This document shows positions 10,601 through 19,600 of a stretch of DNA of 64,000 nt, piece by piece. Numbering within the stretch: position 1 is the stretch's first letter; each line of letters starts with the position of its first letter. Location of the stretch: assembly GCA_934045075.1 (NCBI GenBank), contig OW203734.1, forward strand, positions 15,436,016-15,500,015, written 5' to 3'. The notes below the pieces were generated by a model. That model saw nothing but the letters and a program-made list of their open reading frames with translations. It was not told the DNA's origin and made no database searches. The stretch is from Yponomeuta sedellus. Taxonomy: Eukaryota > Arthropoda > Insecta > Lepidoptera > Yponomeutidae. A program made the position numbers and the translations under genes.

Positions 10601-13600
10601 GGTAATTCGGCCTATACTTTCGCTTGGAGAGAAGGCGTGTGCCCTGCAGTGAGACGTACATAAGCTACGTAAACATATACAATAGAGGATTTAATACTAT
10701 GAGTGTATTTACAGATAATAATGTTACTGTTATTTTTATAAATAATATATTACTACCTTCGTTATCAACCCCACGTATGTCCCCACTGCTAGGCACGGGT
10801 CTCTTCCTGCATCGCAGGAAAGTAAGGCCATACTCCACCACGGGGGCCAAGTCCGGGTTGGTTATTACTAACTTAACTCTTTGCTTTTATGCTCTGCGAA
10901 TAGCTCAGACTTTTACTGTTTAAGAGTTTTGATTGTAACATATACATTAGATTAGTTTTTTTTATTAGTGAGCTGTCACTCAACAATAATTCTCGTCAAA
11001 ATAAAAAAAAAGTGCAAAAGAAAAACATAATTGGAAGTGGTTGTATTATTCGAACTGAAGAAACGCGTTCATGTTTTGCGAACCGCCCTCGATAAGAAAT
11101 CGTAAGTACTACTGAAAAAACGGTTTCCAGGTATTGCGTACTTCCAATTACCCGCTGTATAAATCTTTTGACCTACTGGCCTCGCAGCTTGCCTATAAAA
11201 TGTATCTTAATAAAGCAGGCTTTTCCTGTTTACCTTATTATACTGTTATGATGATTGATACAGTCCTTTAATATGTCCCTGACGTATTTTTCCCGGACAG
11301 GCGTCTTGTAGTTGGCATACAGTCTTCTGGTCATTCTTCTGTTGGCAATTTTGTCAAAATTTCGCAGGTTGTACGATAAAATTTCTATTTGCCCAACTAA
11401 AAACATTACAAATCATTAATAATGACAATTCACAACGTGAATTTAACGCTGTATTATAAAAGCACTAAACTTTTACAATACAACGTTATTAAAATAAATA
11501 CTAAGTAAATTATCCACGAAGCATGATGGAATTATTCTTGTATCTGAAATGCGAAATATCGATGTAATTTACTCAAATGAACTTTACAAAAAAGTATGGT
11601 CAAAGTCACTGTTCAAACTCAGAAGTTATTTGACACGAGAGTGAATTTATTGCCGCGGGCCACCGTTGGGCAATTTTGCGAATACCAAATGAAAAACGCT
11701 GTCTGCGAATGTAAAAGTTATCCTCAAATAAGCCATTGTCACACTCAGTCAAAGGTTTATCCACACTCCGCCCCCGGTCGCGAGGACGCTTGATACAAAC
11801 TTTCCTTTATCAAACTATAAAATTATCCTCACTTAGGGACTAAATATTATTGAAAAATTAAGCTTTATCACAAAAGCCTCAAGTCACAACAACGACCGCC
11901 TGGGCAGTTTCCTAAAACTACATTTCGTAATTTATTAAGAACAATGTGCTGTTTTCAGCACAAATTTACAAAGCACTTTATAGATGGCGCGCATACAAGA
12001 ACAGCGATACGTCTGATAAATTTTGTTTAGAACAGATTATTTTTCACAGCTGTATTCCGGTTCTTTTATGGCCACTTTTATGGCCTTTGAGAATTCTACT
12101 AGTCTAGTTAATGATCTGTGACTTAATCGACATAGCAATGTACATCGTATTGTCGTAGTAAACGGTGAATTTTATTTCTATAAAGCAGGTCCCCGGTGAA
12201 CGCCGGTCTGGCGTTCCCGTTTAGTTGCCATTGACAGGAATTTGACATAGTGCTCCACTCGCCCGTTGCCGGCAAAGCCGAGCCCTTGCCGAGCCGGCCA
12301 TCATACGCTCGTGAGTAATATAGATAGACCATCGAACCACCGCCAGTATATAGTTTGCTACAGAAAGGTATTTTACTAATCAACATCCAAACAAATTTTC
12401 TACTTCTTTTCATAACAAAATTTGGTTGTATTTAGCAATTTAATAATGAGTCAAAATACCGTAACCAAAAGCCACGCCGGTATCCCGTAGAGGTGGGCAG
12501 AAACCAGAGACAATATTATAAGTCAATATGCTGATTATATATCTGATTTAAACTAGTTTTTGTCTAGCAAATATTTGCATGGAAATCAAATCGTGAAAAA
12601 AAAGTTATTTGGCAACAAGCTAGAACAGATATTGTAGAGTGGAGCAGTTGATACATCTTTGCGATTTCATAAAAAAATAACATTACGAGTATCATGTTTT
12701 AAAAAAACTATCTGAAACACGCTGCAGTGGATATATTGTCTCTGGAAAAAGCAATAAAATAAATGCCATAGTGGTCATAAATTAGTGGTCATTCTCTGGA
12801 AAAAGTTAATTGCAAAATAAATTATGACCACTACAAATGTCGAAACTCTATTGCATCCATAGAAATAATTTATGACGTGCAGCTACGCGTACCTGTGTTA
12901 GATAGATGGGCAGTTACATTGACATTTTAAAGCTTTTAAGGAACAAATAACCAAAAATTAAACCTACCGTCTTATATCCCACCTTATATTATATTATATT
13001 AAGCTTAGAAGCTATAATTTTAAAAACTTAACATTTAATAAATAGAAAACCTTGCTTTATTTACAATTTCAAAATATTGATAATAATAATTGATAATAAT
13101 AGAAAAAAAATCTGACTATGTACATTAAAATCCTAAATAAAATAAACTACCCATAACTAAATAGAAAAAACTGCACCGAGATCATGGCTACGAGTAAGTC
13201 TAAGAAGGGTCCCCATGCTGACCATGGATGGCGAGACTTAGCCTCTAACCGAGATAATAGCCAGCTCTGGGATCCTTGATCGTGACGATGAGTACAATAT
13301 ATTGTACACTTAAAATAATAACAAAATACAAAATAGAAAAGTGTACATAGGGAGCTAAAAAGCATAAAAGTTATTGTGGCTAAGTAAGATGGTTTCTAAG
13401 GTCTATCATCCACAATCTTCGTCTGCGCTCTTGTCTATTTCTTTAGTGCAGTATATTCTGAATGAAAAAAACTTCGGAACTCATAAAAACAAAACAAACT
13501 TTGGCACCGCGAAATTAAAAACATAGGCACTTACTGGCGGAAGCAACAAATGCTGCCAAAATTGTATCCATTACACCATCAATAATGCAGGTTGCTGGCT

Positions 13601-16600
13601 TGTAATAAATCTGGAAATAAAAAATTGTACATTTTTAGCCTAGGGGTGAAATTTGCTTATGTACTCCCGAGACGTCAATAGTTGCAGGCACTAAATAAGT
13701 TGTTAACCGGAGGTAAACATTATGTTTTTCATTAAAAATATATTGAAAGTATAAACAAAACTCGCACGTGTTATGTATAAAAACACGATTCCACTCCAAC
13801 ACTCAAAAAAGCTAATTAAAATAGCCTGTGATGGAGATTTAACAGAGAAAAACGTAGCCATAGATTAAATAAAATAAACGCCCCAGGGAGTGTTTTAGTG
13901 AAATCGTGTTTTTATAAAAAAAGGCCTTACTAGAAAGTTGGAACATGGTTAAACAGAAAGGTGAAAACAAACTACTTTTTTACAATTTGACAGCTCTCAG
14001 TTGAAAACAATTCTTTATAGGGCTGTAAAGTATTATTTTCAACCCGCTTCAGGTAACTTCTGACCTACTTTCAGAGTGTGAATAATGAAAAAACTTTTTA
14101 CTTATCCTTCTTTTTGAGTGAGGACATAGAGTGCCACTCAAGAACAGTTCCCATACAACGCTTTCGGTTTTTATTTACAAACAATATGCCAAATCGAAAT
14201 AAAACTTTTGCAATACGTTTAGGGAACATAAATCGAGGTTCGGTCGTGGTTACGTCTGAAAATAACTGAATACAGGTTTTGTTGTTTTGTTGATTAATTA
14301 TTATTATTATAAGTTTATTTCTAATTTTAACCACGATCAAACCGCGATCTGAGTTGTCTTAACATATTGGCTACTATTTGGTTACAGTATGTTCATTACA
14401 TGTCATTTAAATATTGAAGTTGAAAAAAAAATGCGACGTATTAGCAAAGGGGACGATAAAAAGTACCCGGGACCGACGTGCGTGCAGGCAACGACTTATG
14501 GACGTTTATGAACCGAAGGTGATCTGTCAGGATTGTGCCAAGGTGCAGTCCCTGGTCTCTGTCTACCCCTCTGGGACACAGGCATGAGGTTATGTTATGT
14601 TAAAGAAAATATTGAAAAAATAATGCCCTTAGTAACAAAGGGAAATATTGGGTAAATGGGAGTAAGGCTGGCTCCCTGTTTAGTGTAATTTAACAATTGT
14701 CTTCAACAACTGTTAACAGCTGTCAGTTGACTATGGTGCATAAAAACAGAAACTGGAAGCCAGTTTCTGAATTGAGAATTTAGCTAAGTAAATATTTAAC
14801 TGTAAGACCAGCCACTAGCCTAGCAAGCCTCTACCAATCCGGACTTGACACCCGTGGTAGAGTATGGCCTATACCTTCCTCAGGGAAGAGACCCGTGTTC
14901 CTCGTTGGGGGCATAATGAGTTGATGATTAATTAGTTAACTGTAGTGCTGTATCTTCGATTTCTCAGTAAAGAGATGGGCAGAACGTTATTTAAGTATTG
15001 ACTTAGTCAAATTCTGAATTCACAAACCGGCCCTAAGAGCACGATTTCCTTAGAACCTACATGGTGAATGTAGAATATCGTATACGTCGGCGACCGGTAA
15101 ACGTCGAGGTACGGGTACTCGACGTTAGTAGGCAGGACTTCTAAATCTTCAGTTAAAGGCATGATTATACCAACTGTAAATGAAAAATTAATATCTTTGT
15201 ACCATGGAAATAACTATATTTTGGAAATCTTGTCCGTTCACACGTCAGACTTTTCATCGAATGAGATCAATTTCGTTTCAACATAAAGAATTTATATTCT
15301 GTTTCCTGAATGTCATTGTCAAACAATGTAAACTGTAAGGCAGATTGTGCCCTGTAGGTTTTGAAAGTACATAGGTATGATATCTCACTATTAAACTGAT
15401 AGTGAATTCACTATCAAAAGCTATAGGGTAAAATGACGCGCAAATCTGGCGTTCACAGACAATTATGAATTAAGCAAGCAGCAAGGTGTTATAGCACAAA
15501 TGCAAACTATCGGAAACTCGTTTATCATGTCACAGAAATGATTACAAATTTATCCTGGCAGTTAGGTTTTTACATACTTTCCCACAGCAATTATGTATGT
15601 GGTAGTTTTTGTTCGGTGGTTTTTTACCTGAAACAGCTCCAACGCACATGGTGGAGTAGTAAGTCATCACAAAGCGAGCAGTCTTGATGCTTTTTGTTAG
15701 AATCTCGCGATGTTCCTTTTCCTTAGGCCGGAACTCCTCGCAGTGCATGTACTCGAGTAGGGCGAGGATCTTGTTTTTGTTCAGCCAGAATACGGCTATT
15801 TTGAAATACGTGTACATTTCGCTCAGGAACAAATATAGGCTGTAACAGATATACTGGGCGCTTTAGAAAAGTCTTGTAGATTTTGGAAAAGTGCAATCGT
15901 AATAATCGCTTTCACTTCCATGTCTCTAAAAAAAAGTGGTAAAGTTTACATAAAAATTTATCATCATCATCGTCAGGCTATATTAGTCCACTGCACCACA
16001 TGAGCACCATAGCGCCCTGTCTTCGTTTTTCGCATAAGATACTTACTTTTACATAAACGTTAGTGTCGAAAAAATGCAACAATTTTGGGGAAAAAACCAG
16101 CAAACAAAATGTTTTAATGAAATTTATTGTCTATGTATGAGAACATATATTAACCAGGATTAGGGATTCAAAATTAAAAAAATCTTATGACTAAAAAGTA
16201 CTAAAGTTCGTAAAGTTACAGGTTTCTTTAGAGGTTAAAAATGCCGGGACTCGAACCCGCGACCTCCGGCTAGCGCACTCCCAACTGAGCTAATGGGCAA
16301 GTGCCGGCATCAGCGAAATTTCGAACTTCTTTACAATATACTCTGTATTAATTACAGGCAGCGACATCTGATTGAAGTAATTTGCATCCCCGAGTACCTA
16401 CTTTGCAGTTAGGTTTACAGGTTTTGTTTAATTAACACATGTATTAATTGAACTTGTTTTTCACTCAAAATTTGCAGTATTTGTCTCAAATTCTCGTATT
16501 GTGTGGAGCTTATGTCATTTGTTTTCATGCCAAAGTGGATTATTCAATAATACTGCATCGTTGGTCTAGCGCTATCACACCTGATTACCATGCCGAAGGT

Positions 16601-19136
16601 CATGAGTTCAGTTCCCACTGGGGTCCGCAAAGAGCAGCAGTCTATGTATTACCATGTTCGTGTTGTCTCTGTCTTATTACCATAGTTCAGGGTCTGGGAC
16701 CTAAACAAGTATGGAAGTTATACTCAATTATTCATATTATTGTGTCAATTTAGGAATAGACTCGTACGAAAATTTATTTAAAGACCAAAATCTCTAATTA
16801 AGGTACATTCAGGAAAAGCGCGTTATAAAAATAGCTACATATACTAAGTGGCAATTTTAACATTTCACCAATGTCATCGTTTGTCACTGAGCTGAATTCA
16901 GCGGCCTGATGAGGCCCCCAAATGCCATTCTAGTTTCATTCCTATGTCACCGACAGAAGTGTAAATTTTGCAGTCTACTACTGATCTCTAAATATAGAGC
17001 AATCGCGACTGAGCTCCAAACTCCGTTTAGTACCTAACAAGCTGTATAATTCAGTTCAAATAGAGAGATTGGAATTTCGTTGGATATTGTGCCCATGTAT
17101 TGTATGCAACTGTGATAAATGTGGAATTTTGTGCCGTTACGGTTTGTTTAAAAAGAGTTAAAATTAAAGTATAACCAGTGTCTTGATTATGTAACTTATC
17201 ACGTATAAATGTATAAATCTGTGTATGAAAGCAGAATGTTCACTTAGCACTGCCGTATATATGAGGGCTCGTAGCCTAGTCGAACCGAGAGATTGGAATC
17301 AATCACTTGAGCTAAGCAACAACAGGCGCAGTCAGGTGCAGGATGCGTAACCGTCCCGCGACTTCCGCTAGTGGCATTTTTTCGAGCGCTTCCGTGCTTC
17401 GCAAGGCACGTTAAGCCGTTGCTGCCGGCTTAATGTAATGGCAGTCGTTAAGCCATGTCAGAGGCATTATGGGCGACATGATAACTTCTGACAGTAAGGC
17501 TTATTATAAGGCTTACTGTCTTACAATCTTCCACCAACCCGGACTTGGCCCCCGTGTTGGAGTATGGCCTAACTTTCCTACAATGCAGGAAGAGACCCGT
17601 GTCTCTGAGGACTCACAGTGGGCACATACCTACATGGGTTGATATCGATATCGAAAGTTTTTCAATATCGTATACTATCATATTCAAAGCTGTGATAACA
17701 ACTGATATGTAATGCAACTGATAAGCTGAGATATGTAAGTGTGCGTTACAATTTAACATGACTTATTTAAATTAAATATAATTTAATTTCTTAAAGTAAA
17801 CTGACGGCACTATTAAAACAGCATATTTTCCAGCTTTAAAATTGTTTCTTAAAATGACCAACAAAATTTTAATAAAAGTAACAAAAGCAGTTTTGAACGT
17901 AAGACAAAAGTTAAGGAAAGCAAAAAAAATAATCCGCACAGTAAGTGACGTATAATTCTTGGTAAAACCATATTGACTATCAACAGACCTTAAAAGTCCG
18001 AGAAATCTGTAATTTGTGTTTTGTGTCAAATATGTCCATATTTGTCATGCAGTTGTCAGCATAACACACCTGAAGAAGACTTCAGGCTATATTAGTCCAC
18101 TGCTGGACATAGCCCTCTACTAATGAGCGCAAGGATGTGCAATCATTGGGGGGTAATGCCCATAATCCCCACGCTGGGCATGCGGGTTGGTGATCGCAGT
18201 TTGGTGGAATTGTACTGCAGGGGGCACTGCTGTCCACCCCCCGGTTTGTGTCCCTTAGTCGCCTTTTATGGTGCTCCCACATTGCCGTTACAAAATGTTT
18301 AGTAACGTTAGTAAACATTTCATCACAAAATGTTAAAAAATGTTTTCATGTTAGAAAATGTTTAGTAACGTTAAGTTAATAAATTATAACAAAACAAATT
18401 ATAACAAAATTAAACATGTGTTAGGTACCTTTTTTTTTATAAACCTTTTATAAAGGTTTAAAATGAAAGTTATTACAAAGAGCAAATGCTCTTCCATTTT
18501 CGTGTAGACGCCCTCAGAACGCTAACCAAACTGCGAGCCAACACCAGATTTAAATGGTTTAAAATGTTAGTAAACATAGGAGCACTTATAACATGTGACA
18601 GTTCCTAACAAAATGAACAATTGACAGCATTTGTTAGTAAATGTTTTTATGTTAGAAAATGTTTAAAAACATTTTTTAACGGCAATGTGGGATTACGACA
18701 CCCGCGGGAAGAATTTGGGTTGGTGCTCTTCTCTAGGCAAACACTACACAGTTAACACACCATATCCTAGTTAAAACCAGGAAATGTGGTATAGCAATGA
18801 ACGTCAAATAACACATTCAAAACAGCAAAAATAAATTTACCCCTCTGCAATGTTCCCGATGTTATCGCTCCTCTTCAGCAAGTACACTACCTCGCCGGAG
18901 CCGGGTAGGAAGCAAACAAGCCACAACACGACAATGCTATAAATCATTTGCGCCCAATACAGTACGTCTCGTGGTGAGTAGCTATTATACCACATTCCAT
19001 AGAACTTTAGCCAGTAGATGTGGACCGCGTGGTACAAACGAGGGTTGATGTCCTCCCACGATTCCACCACTCCGTATGGCAGTACCGGCGTCATAAACAA
19101 CATTAGCTTCCGGAAATTCCTGCGCAAAGTTTCCAT
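4601..19136 (-). CDS. Odorant receptor gene (7tm_6 family), nine-exon model
   Basis: Insect odorant receptors are seven-helix ligand-gated channel subunits with an intracellular N-terminus that work with Orco in antennal neurons. The join is 19136-18841, 15839-15628, 15173-15061, 13610-13535, 11396-11234, 9769-9670, 6243-6130, 5160-5005 and, tentatively, 4639-4601. Every intron begins GT and ends AG, and each phase matches its partner, giving 1269 nt (422 residues plus stop), a usual length for the family. Hydrophobic segments lie near residues 58-78, 100-119, 150-175, 200-235, 297-320, 332-354 and 393-415. The family signature CWFGDEL is at the end of exon 7, followed by the expected S, W and RP residues in exon 8. 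No frameshift or internal stop was seen. Introns range from about 0.37 to 3.4 kb and hold many transposons. The receptor subtype and ligand cannot be told from sequence. Exons 1-8 are firm; exon 9 is not. Confidence 0.87.
4842..4976. repeat. Two family D ends in inverted arrangement
   Basis: Antisense tail at 4842-4885 (caggctatatta ... gctggacatagccctccct) and sense RTE C-terminus at 4888-4976 (gacgatctgcgaaaaact ... aggggagggctatgtcc). They abut with almost no spacer, giving a snap-back arrangement about 25 bases from receptor exon 8. Confidence 0.6.
5005..5160 (-). CDS. Odorant receptor exon 8
   Basis: 156 nt, residues 359-410, phase 0 at both ends. The acceptor is accttttccag and the donor is GTG|GTAAGA. 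It begins SKDLLQAAFDGPWMDTDT and continues KKYIILFMERCKRPLKVTAG and KIFVLSLDTYTV. This matches the family pattern S..L..A.y...W...., then M.r..RP, then AG....LSL..F at the seventh membrane segment. Confidence 0.88.
5409..5742 (-). repeat. 5S-rRNA-derived SINE (family C)
   Basis: On the minus strand it runs from GGCCTAGACAAACCGAGTG through TTAAGCAACAACAGGCGCTG to GGGTGGATATC. It is diverged and missing part of the mid-section seen in 52710-53078. Confidence 0.75.
6130..6243 (-). CDS. Odorant receptor exon 7 (signature exon)
   Basis: 114 nt, residues 321-358, phase 0 at both ends. The acceptor is gaatttcag and the donor is AAG|GTACGA. It encodes IENPMEHPMQIMWMAIYL and TCMLIEVFILCWFGDELIWK. The C-[YW]-F-G-[ND]-E-L motif at the end of the sixth membrane segment is the most conserved feature of insect odorant receptors. 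Confidence 0.9.
6400..6470 (+). repeat. Possible LINE 3' UTR fragment
   Basis: It shares ctacctgtagttgacttgtagaaaatg and agcaataa with 20405-20495 (tctaccgcctggggttgactggtagaaaatg). This is weak evidence. Confidence 0.3.
6785..8069 (-). mobile_element. Internally deleted Helitron with helicase remnant
   Basis: Read on the minus strand the element starts TCTATATATATAAATTC at 8069 after a host A. It ends GGAGTCACGGGCAAAAGCTAG at 6785 before a host T, with a GC-rich imperfect hairpin just inside. That is the standard Helitron layout: 5' TC, 3' hairpin plus CTAG, insertion between A and T, no target duplication. At 1285 bp it is far shorter than an autonomous Helitron (usually over 5 kb), so it is a deletion derivative. 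It lies in intron 6 of the receptor gene. Confidence 0.85.
7052..7543 (-). pseudogene. Helitron Rep/helicase, PIF1-type C-terminal fragment
   Basis: A 163-codon open frame. It has LKVGAPVTLLRNLNPPKLCN and GTRLHVKAL, then FAMIINKSQGQSL and GQLYVACSRVSSP. These are the final PIF1/RecD-like motifs of Helitron helicases (the INKSQGQSL and YVACSRV signatures). The Rep HUH domain and most of the helicase are missing. Upstream at 7833-7551 a KRKEAPTSSPSASPSEPDHD stretch may be the N-terminal remnant of the same protein. Non-functional fragment. Confidence 0.85.
8373..8598 (-). repeat. tRNA-derived SINE, family B
   Basis: On the minus strand it has a head with GCGTTGGTCTAGCGGTTTTT, a B box GTGGGTTCGATTCTCACTG, and a 3' end TTATGTTGTATGGAAGTTCC. 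A short T/A run is expanded inside the anticodon region. Confidence 0.7.
9128..9587 (-). mobile_element. Non-autonomous Helitron remnant split by a 5S-SINE
   Basis: The right edge on the minus strand reads TCACACTAATATTATAAGGG, the Helitron 5' start used by this family. The CTAG end is lost. The sequence is interrupted at CAAACTTTCG, which is present on both sides of the nested SINE (9239-9248 and 9558-9567). Confidence 0.7.
9249..9557 (-). repeat. 5S-rRNA-derived SINE (family C), 5' truncated, with target duplication
   Basis: Flanked by the perfect 10 bp direct repeat CAAACTTTCG. The sense strand starts inside the 5S-like part (GAAGCAACAACAGGCGCGAT) and ends in ...GGGTTGATAT. 5' truncation with a target duplication is the mark of LINE-driven retroposition. 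Confidence 0.85.
9670..9769 (-). CDS. Odorant receptor exon 6
   Basis: 100 nt, residues about 287-320. The acceptor is gtttttcag and the donor is TCG|GTAGGT. It encodes FVSMIEGAFSLASVLQFMLS and AMVLCLVGMQFLS, the fifth membrane segment with the characteristic E-x-x-F...LxQF...CLVG pattern. It ends in phase 0. It lies only about 80 bases downstream of a Helitron remnant carrying a 5S-SINE, on the intron side. Confidence 0.87.
9828..10020 (-). repeat. tRNA-derived SINE, family A
   Basis: On the minus strand: GACGACCTCTGTGGCGCAGC (A-box region), a degraded B box, then GGGGGAAAAAACCCCAGGTC and GTTTACATGTTTGTGGTGTC, ending in the ATGTTAT-type tail. Confidence 0.75.
10276..10555 (-). repeat. CR1-type LINE 3' UTR, 5' truncated
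   Basis: The minus strand has GCTGGAAGAGAATGCTTCTTG, GTACATTTACTCATGT, GTGCAATAAAG and an AAAAT-repeat tail. The GGAAGAGA...AATAAAG layout parallels the LINE at 45333-49260. Confidence 0.55.
10595..10680 (+). repeat. RTE-type LINE 3'-end fragment
   Basis: The text cttggagagaaggcgtgtgc then cctgcagtgagacgtacata resembles the GEA[FY]xQQW C-terminus-encoding end of RTE LINEs, in decayed form. Confidence 0.35.
10764..10862 (-). repeat. 5S-rRNA-derived SINE (family C), 3' fragment
   Basis: Only the tail-proximal third is present: minus-strand AACCCGGACTTGGCCCCCGT, the GAAGAGACCCGTGCC stretch and a terminal GTTGATAACGAAGG tail. Confidence 0.75.
11234..11396 (-). CDS. Odorant receptor exon 5
   Basis: 163 nt, residues about 233-286. 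The acceptor is gtttttag and the donor is AG|GTAAAC. It encodes the long intracellular loop, IGQIEILSYNLRNFDKIANR, then a basic stretch and DILKDCINHHNSII. The H-N/H-x-x-I pattern just before a hydrophobic segment is typical of this loop in odorant receptors. It ends in phase 2 and makes Arg with the first base of exon 6. Confidence 0.86.
11945..12105. mobile_element. MITE, same family as 26908-27105, one end decayed
   Basis: The left end gctgttttcagcacaaattt, then acaaagcactttatagatgg, matches the terminal inverted repeat of the 26908-27105 copy. The interior (attccggttctt, tgcgcatacaagaacag) is also shared. The right repeat survives only as ctttgagaattcta. Confidence 0.6.
12766..12838. repeat. 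Short inverted repeat (possible MITE remnant)
   Basis: catagtggtcataaattag near 12766 and its complement aaattatgaccactac near 12822 form an inverted pair about 55 bases apart. Confidence 0.4.
12840..13530. other. Receptor intron sequence, nothing recognised
   Basis: AT-rich intron 4 sequence. A 72-codon minus-strand frame at 13365-13147 has no family resemblance. No repeat family from this window is visible here. Confidence 0.5.
13535..13610 (-). CDS. Odorant receptor exon 4
   Basis: 76 nt, residues about 208-232. The acceptor is tatttccag and the donor is GCCA|GTAAGT, an excellent consensus. It encodes IYYKPATCIIDGVMDTILAA, part of the fourth membrane segment. The invariant-looking Asp of the family's D-x-L/I region is present. 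It ends in phase 1 and joins exon 5 TT to form Ile. Confidence 0.85.
14461..14605 (+). repeat. RTE-type LINE 3' UTR (family E) with GTTAT tail
   Basis: It has cccgggaccgacgtgcgtgc, gatctgtcaggattgtgcc, a ctctgggacacaggcatgag stretch and gttatgttatgtta at the end. Here the tail is pentameric rather than TATG. Confidence 0.7.
14745..14800. repeat. MITE end fragment with short palindrome
   Basis: cagaaactgg-aag-ccagtttctg is a perfect 10 bp palindrome, followed by aattgagaatttagctaagt, which matches the end of the inverted-repeat element at 58935-59067. Confidence 0.45.
14805..14930 (+). repeat. 5S-rRNA-derived SINE (family C), 3' fragment
   Basis: It contains ctaccaatccggacttgaca, gtggtagagtatggcctata and agggaagagacccgtg, then gagttgatgattaatt. 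The 5S-like head is missing. Confidence 0.65.
15061..15173 (-). CDS. Odorant receptor exon 3
   Basis: 113 nt, residues about 170-207. The acceptor is tttacag. It reads VGIIMPL and then an extracellular-loop stretch with LEVLPTNVEYPYLDVYRSP, which resembles the LP..xxYPxDxxxSPxY loop common in moth receptors. The donor is CAT|GTAGGT. A second GT three bases further on would shift the frame into a stop in exon 4, so GTAGGT is chosen. It ends in phase 0. Confidence 0.85.
15250..15365 (-). repeat. LINE 3'-end repeat (family G), partial
   Basis: tttcaacataaagaatttat, tgtttcctgaatgtcattgt and caatgtaaactgtaaggc match the left half of the 2081-2232 copy. Confidence 0.5.
15628..15839 (-). CDS. Odorant receptor exon 2
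   Basis: 212 nt, residues about 99-169. The acceptor is preceded by tatctgttacag, and the first base C completes a Gly codon from exon 1. It encodes the second membrane segment (LYLFLSEMYTYFKIAVFWLN), a charged loop rich in K and E (HCEEFRPKEKEHREIL), and the start of the third segment (TARFVMTYYSTMCVGAVS). The donor is G|GTAAAA. It ends with one base, which joins TT of exon 3 to form Val. Confidence 0.87.
15960..16030 (-). repeat. Family D (RTE-tail) fragment
   Basis: caggctatattagtccactg followed by gagcaccatagcgccctgtct is the antisense 3' tail of family D. Confidence 0.55.
16220..16365 (-). repeat. tRNA-like repeat (family T)
   Basis: On the minus strand: TTGCCCATTAGCTCAGTTGG, a deleted anticodon arm, GGTCGCGGGTTCGAGTCCCG, with the GAAATTTCGCTGATGCCGG upstream flank as in the other copies. 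The shared flank continues to about 16420. Confidence 0.7.
16550..16745 (+). repeat. tRNA-derived SINE, family B
   Basis: The head is TGCATCGTTGGTCTAGCGCT (A-box-like) and GAGTTCAGTTCCC (B-box-like), 29 bases further on. The body gtattaccatgttcgtg and end tatggaagttatactcaatt match family B. Confidence 0.7.
16790..17262. other. Receptor intron 1 sequence, nothing recognised
   Basis: Unremarkable AT-rich sequence. No coding frame or repeat family could be supported. Confidence 0.5.
17266..17657 (+). repeat. 5S-rRNA-derived SINE (family C), near full length
   Basis: Head ctcgtagcctagtcgaaccg, 5S-like segment gagctaagcaacaacaggcg then cagtcaggtgcaggatgcg, mid-section ggcacgttaagccgttgctg, and a gggttgatatcgatatcg tail made of GATATC repeats. 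A 14-base local duplication of ggcttactgt lies near 17490-17520. Confidence 0.85.
18068..18765 (-). repeat. Family D repeat split by a TIR element
   Basis: The two halves, 18068-18268 and 18693-18765, rejoin exactly at gtcgcctttta/cgacacccgcgg when compared with the uninterrupted copies at 56745 and 61965. The 3' end encodes the RTE C-terminus LRSLVEGYVQQWTNIA in antisense. Confidence 0.85.
18269..18692. mobile_element. Non-autonomous DNA transposon (MITE) nested in family D
   Basis: 16 bp perfect inverted repeats TCCCACATTGCCGTTA (18275-18290) and its complement (18677-18692) bound a 424 bp insert that carries no coding frame. TTA on both sides (18266-18268 and 18693-18695) is a probable target duplication. 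TGTTAGAAAATGTTTA motifs recur just inside both ends. The left end has six extra bases outside the matched repeat. Superfamily not assigned. Confidence 0.8.
18841..19136 (-). CDS. Odorant receptor exon 1 (N-terminus)
   Basis: Residues 1-98 plus two bases. It starts at an ATG (19136-19134) and opens METLRRNFRKLML. A long hydrophobic run, VLYWAQMIYSIVVLWLVCFL, is the first membrane segment. The donor reads G|GTAAAT at 18841/18840; the open frame would hit a stop three bases later, so splicing here is expected. It ends in phase 2 (GG), which exon 2 completes with C to give Gly. No other upstream exon is needed, because receptor N-termini usually have this length. Confidence 0.85.
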
Positions 19137-19140
19137 GCTG

Positions 19141-19477
19141 CCGAGGTTCCGGGTTTCAACCTTTTCGTGAAGTAATTAACAACTTTTTTGCCACTTTCGT
19201 TACGGCGATTGCCCTCTGCCCACAAAGAGAAAGGGTGAAATGAGTCCACATGTATTTATTACGTTGCTAGAGGCATCTCTTAATGAGAGAGCGAGTGGTG
19301 CCTTAAGCAGTTTACACTCGTATCATTTTTCATCGCTTAATGGCCACCATTGGAGCGTGTAATTTGCTCTCACATCTCCCCAAGAGTTCCTTGAGCTAAT
19401 CGCTAAGAAAATAACTTTTAGTACATTGCTTAGAGTACGCACTTGACGAGGGGTGACCGCATTACAAATAACTGATA
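19141..19477. other. Sequence upstream of the odorant receptor start codon
   Basis: Expected location of the 5' UTR and promoter of the minus-strand receptor gene. I could not identify a convincing TATA box or initiator, and no repeat was recognised. Confidence 0.35.
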
Positions 19478-19600
19478 ATACTTTATTGCACACGAAACAT
19501 GAAATAGGACATTACATAAGAAATAAAATGAACAAAAACGAGCTTATTTCTAAGAGATTTCTTCCAGTAAATCTTGGAGAGTCGGAGCAGCAGTAAAAAC
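19478..19600 (-). repeat. CR1-type LINE 3' UTR fragment
   Basis: The minus strand has CTGGAAGAAATCTCTTAGAA ... GTGCAATAAAGTA, the same layout as the tail of the LINE at 45333-49260. Confidence 0.5.
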
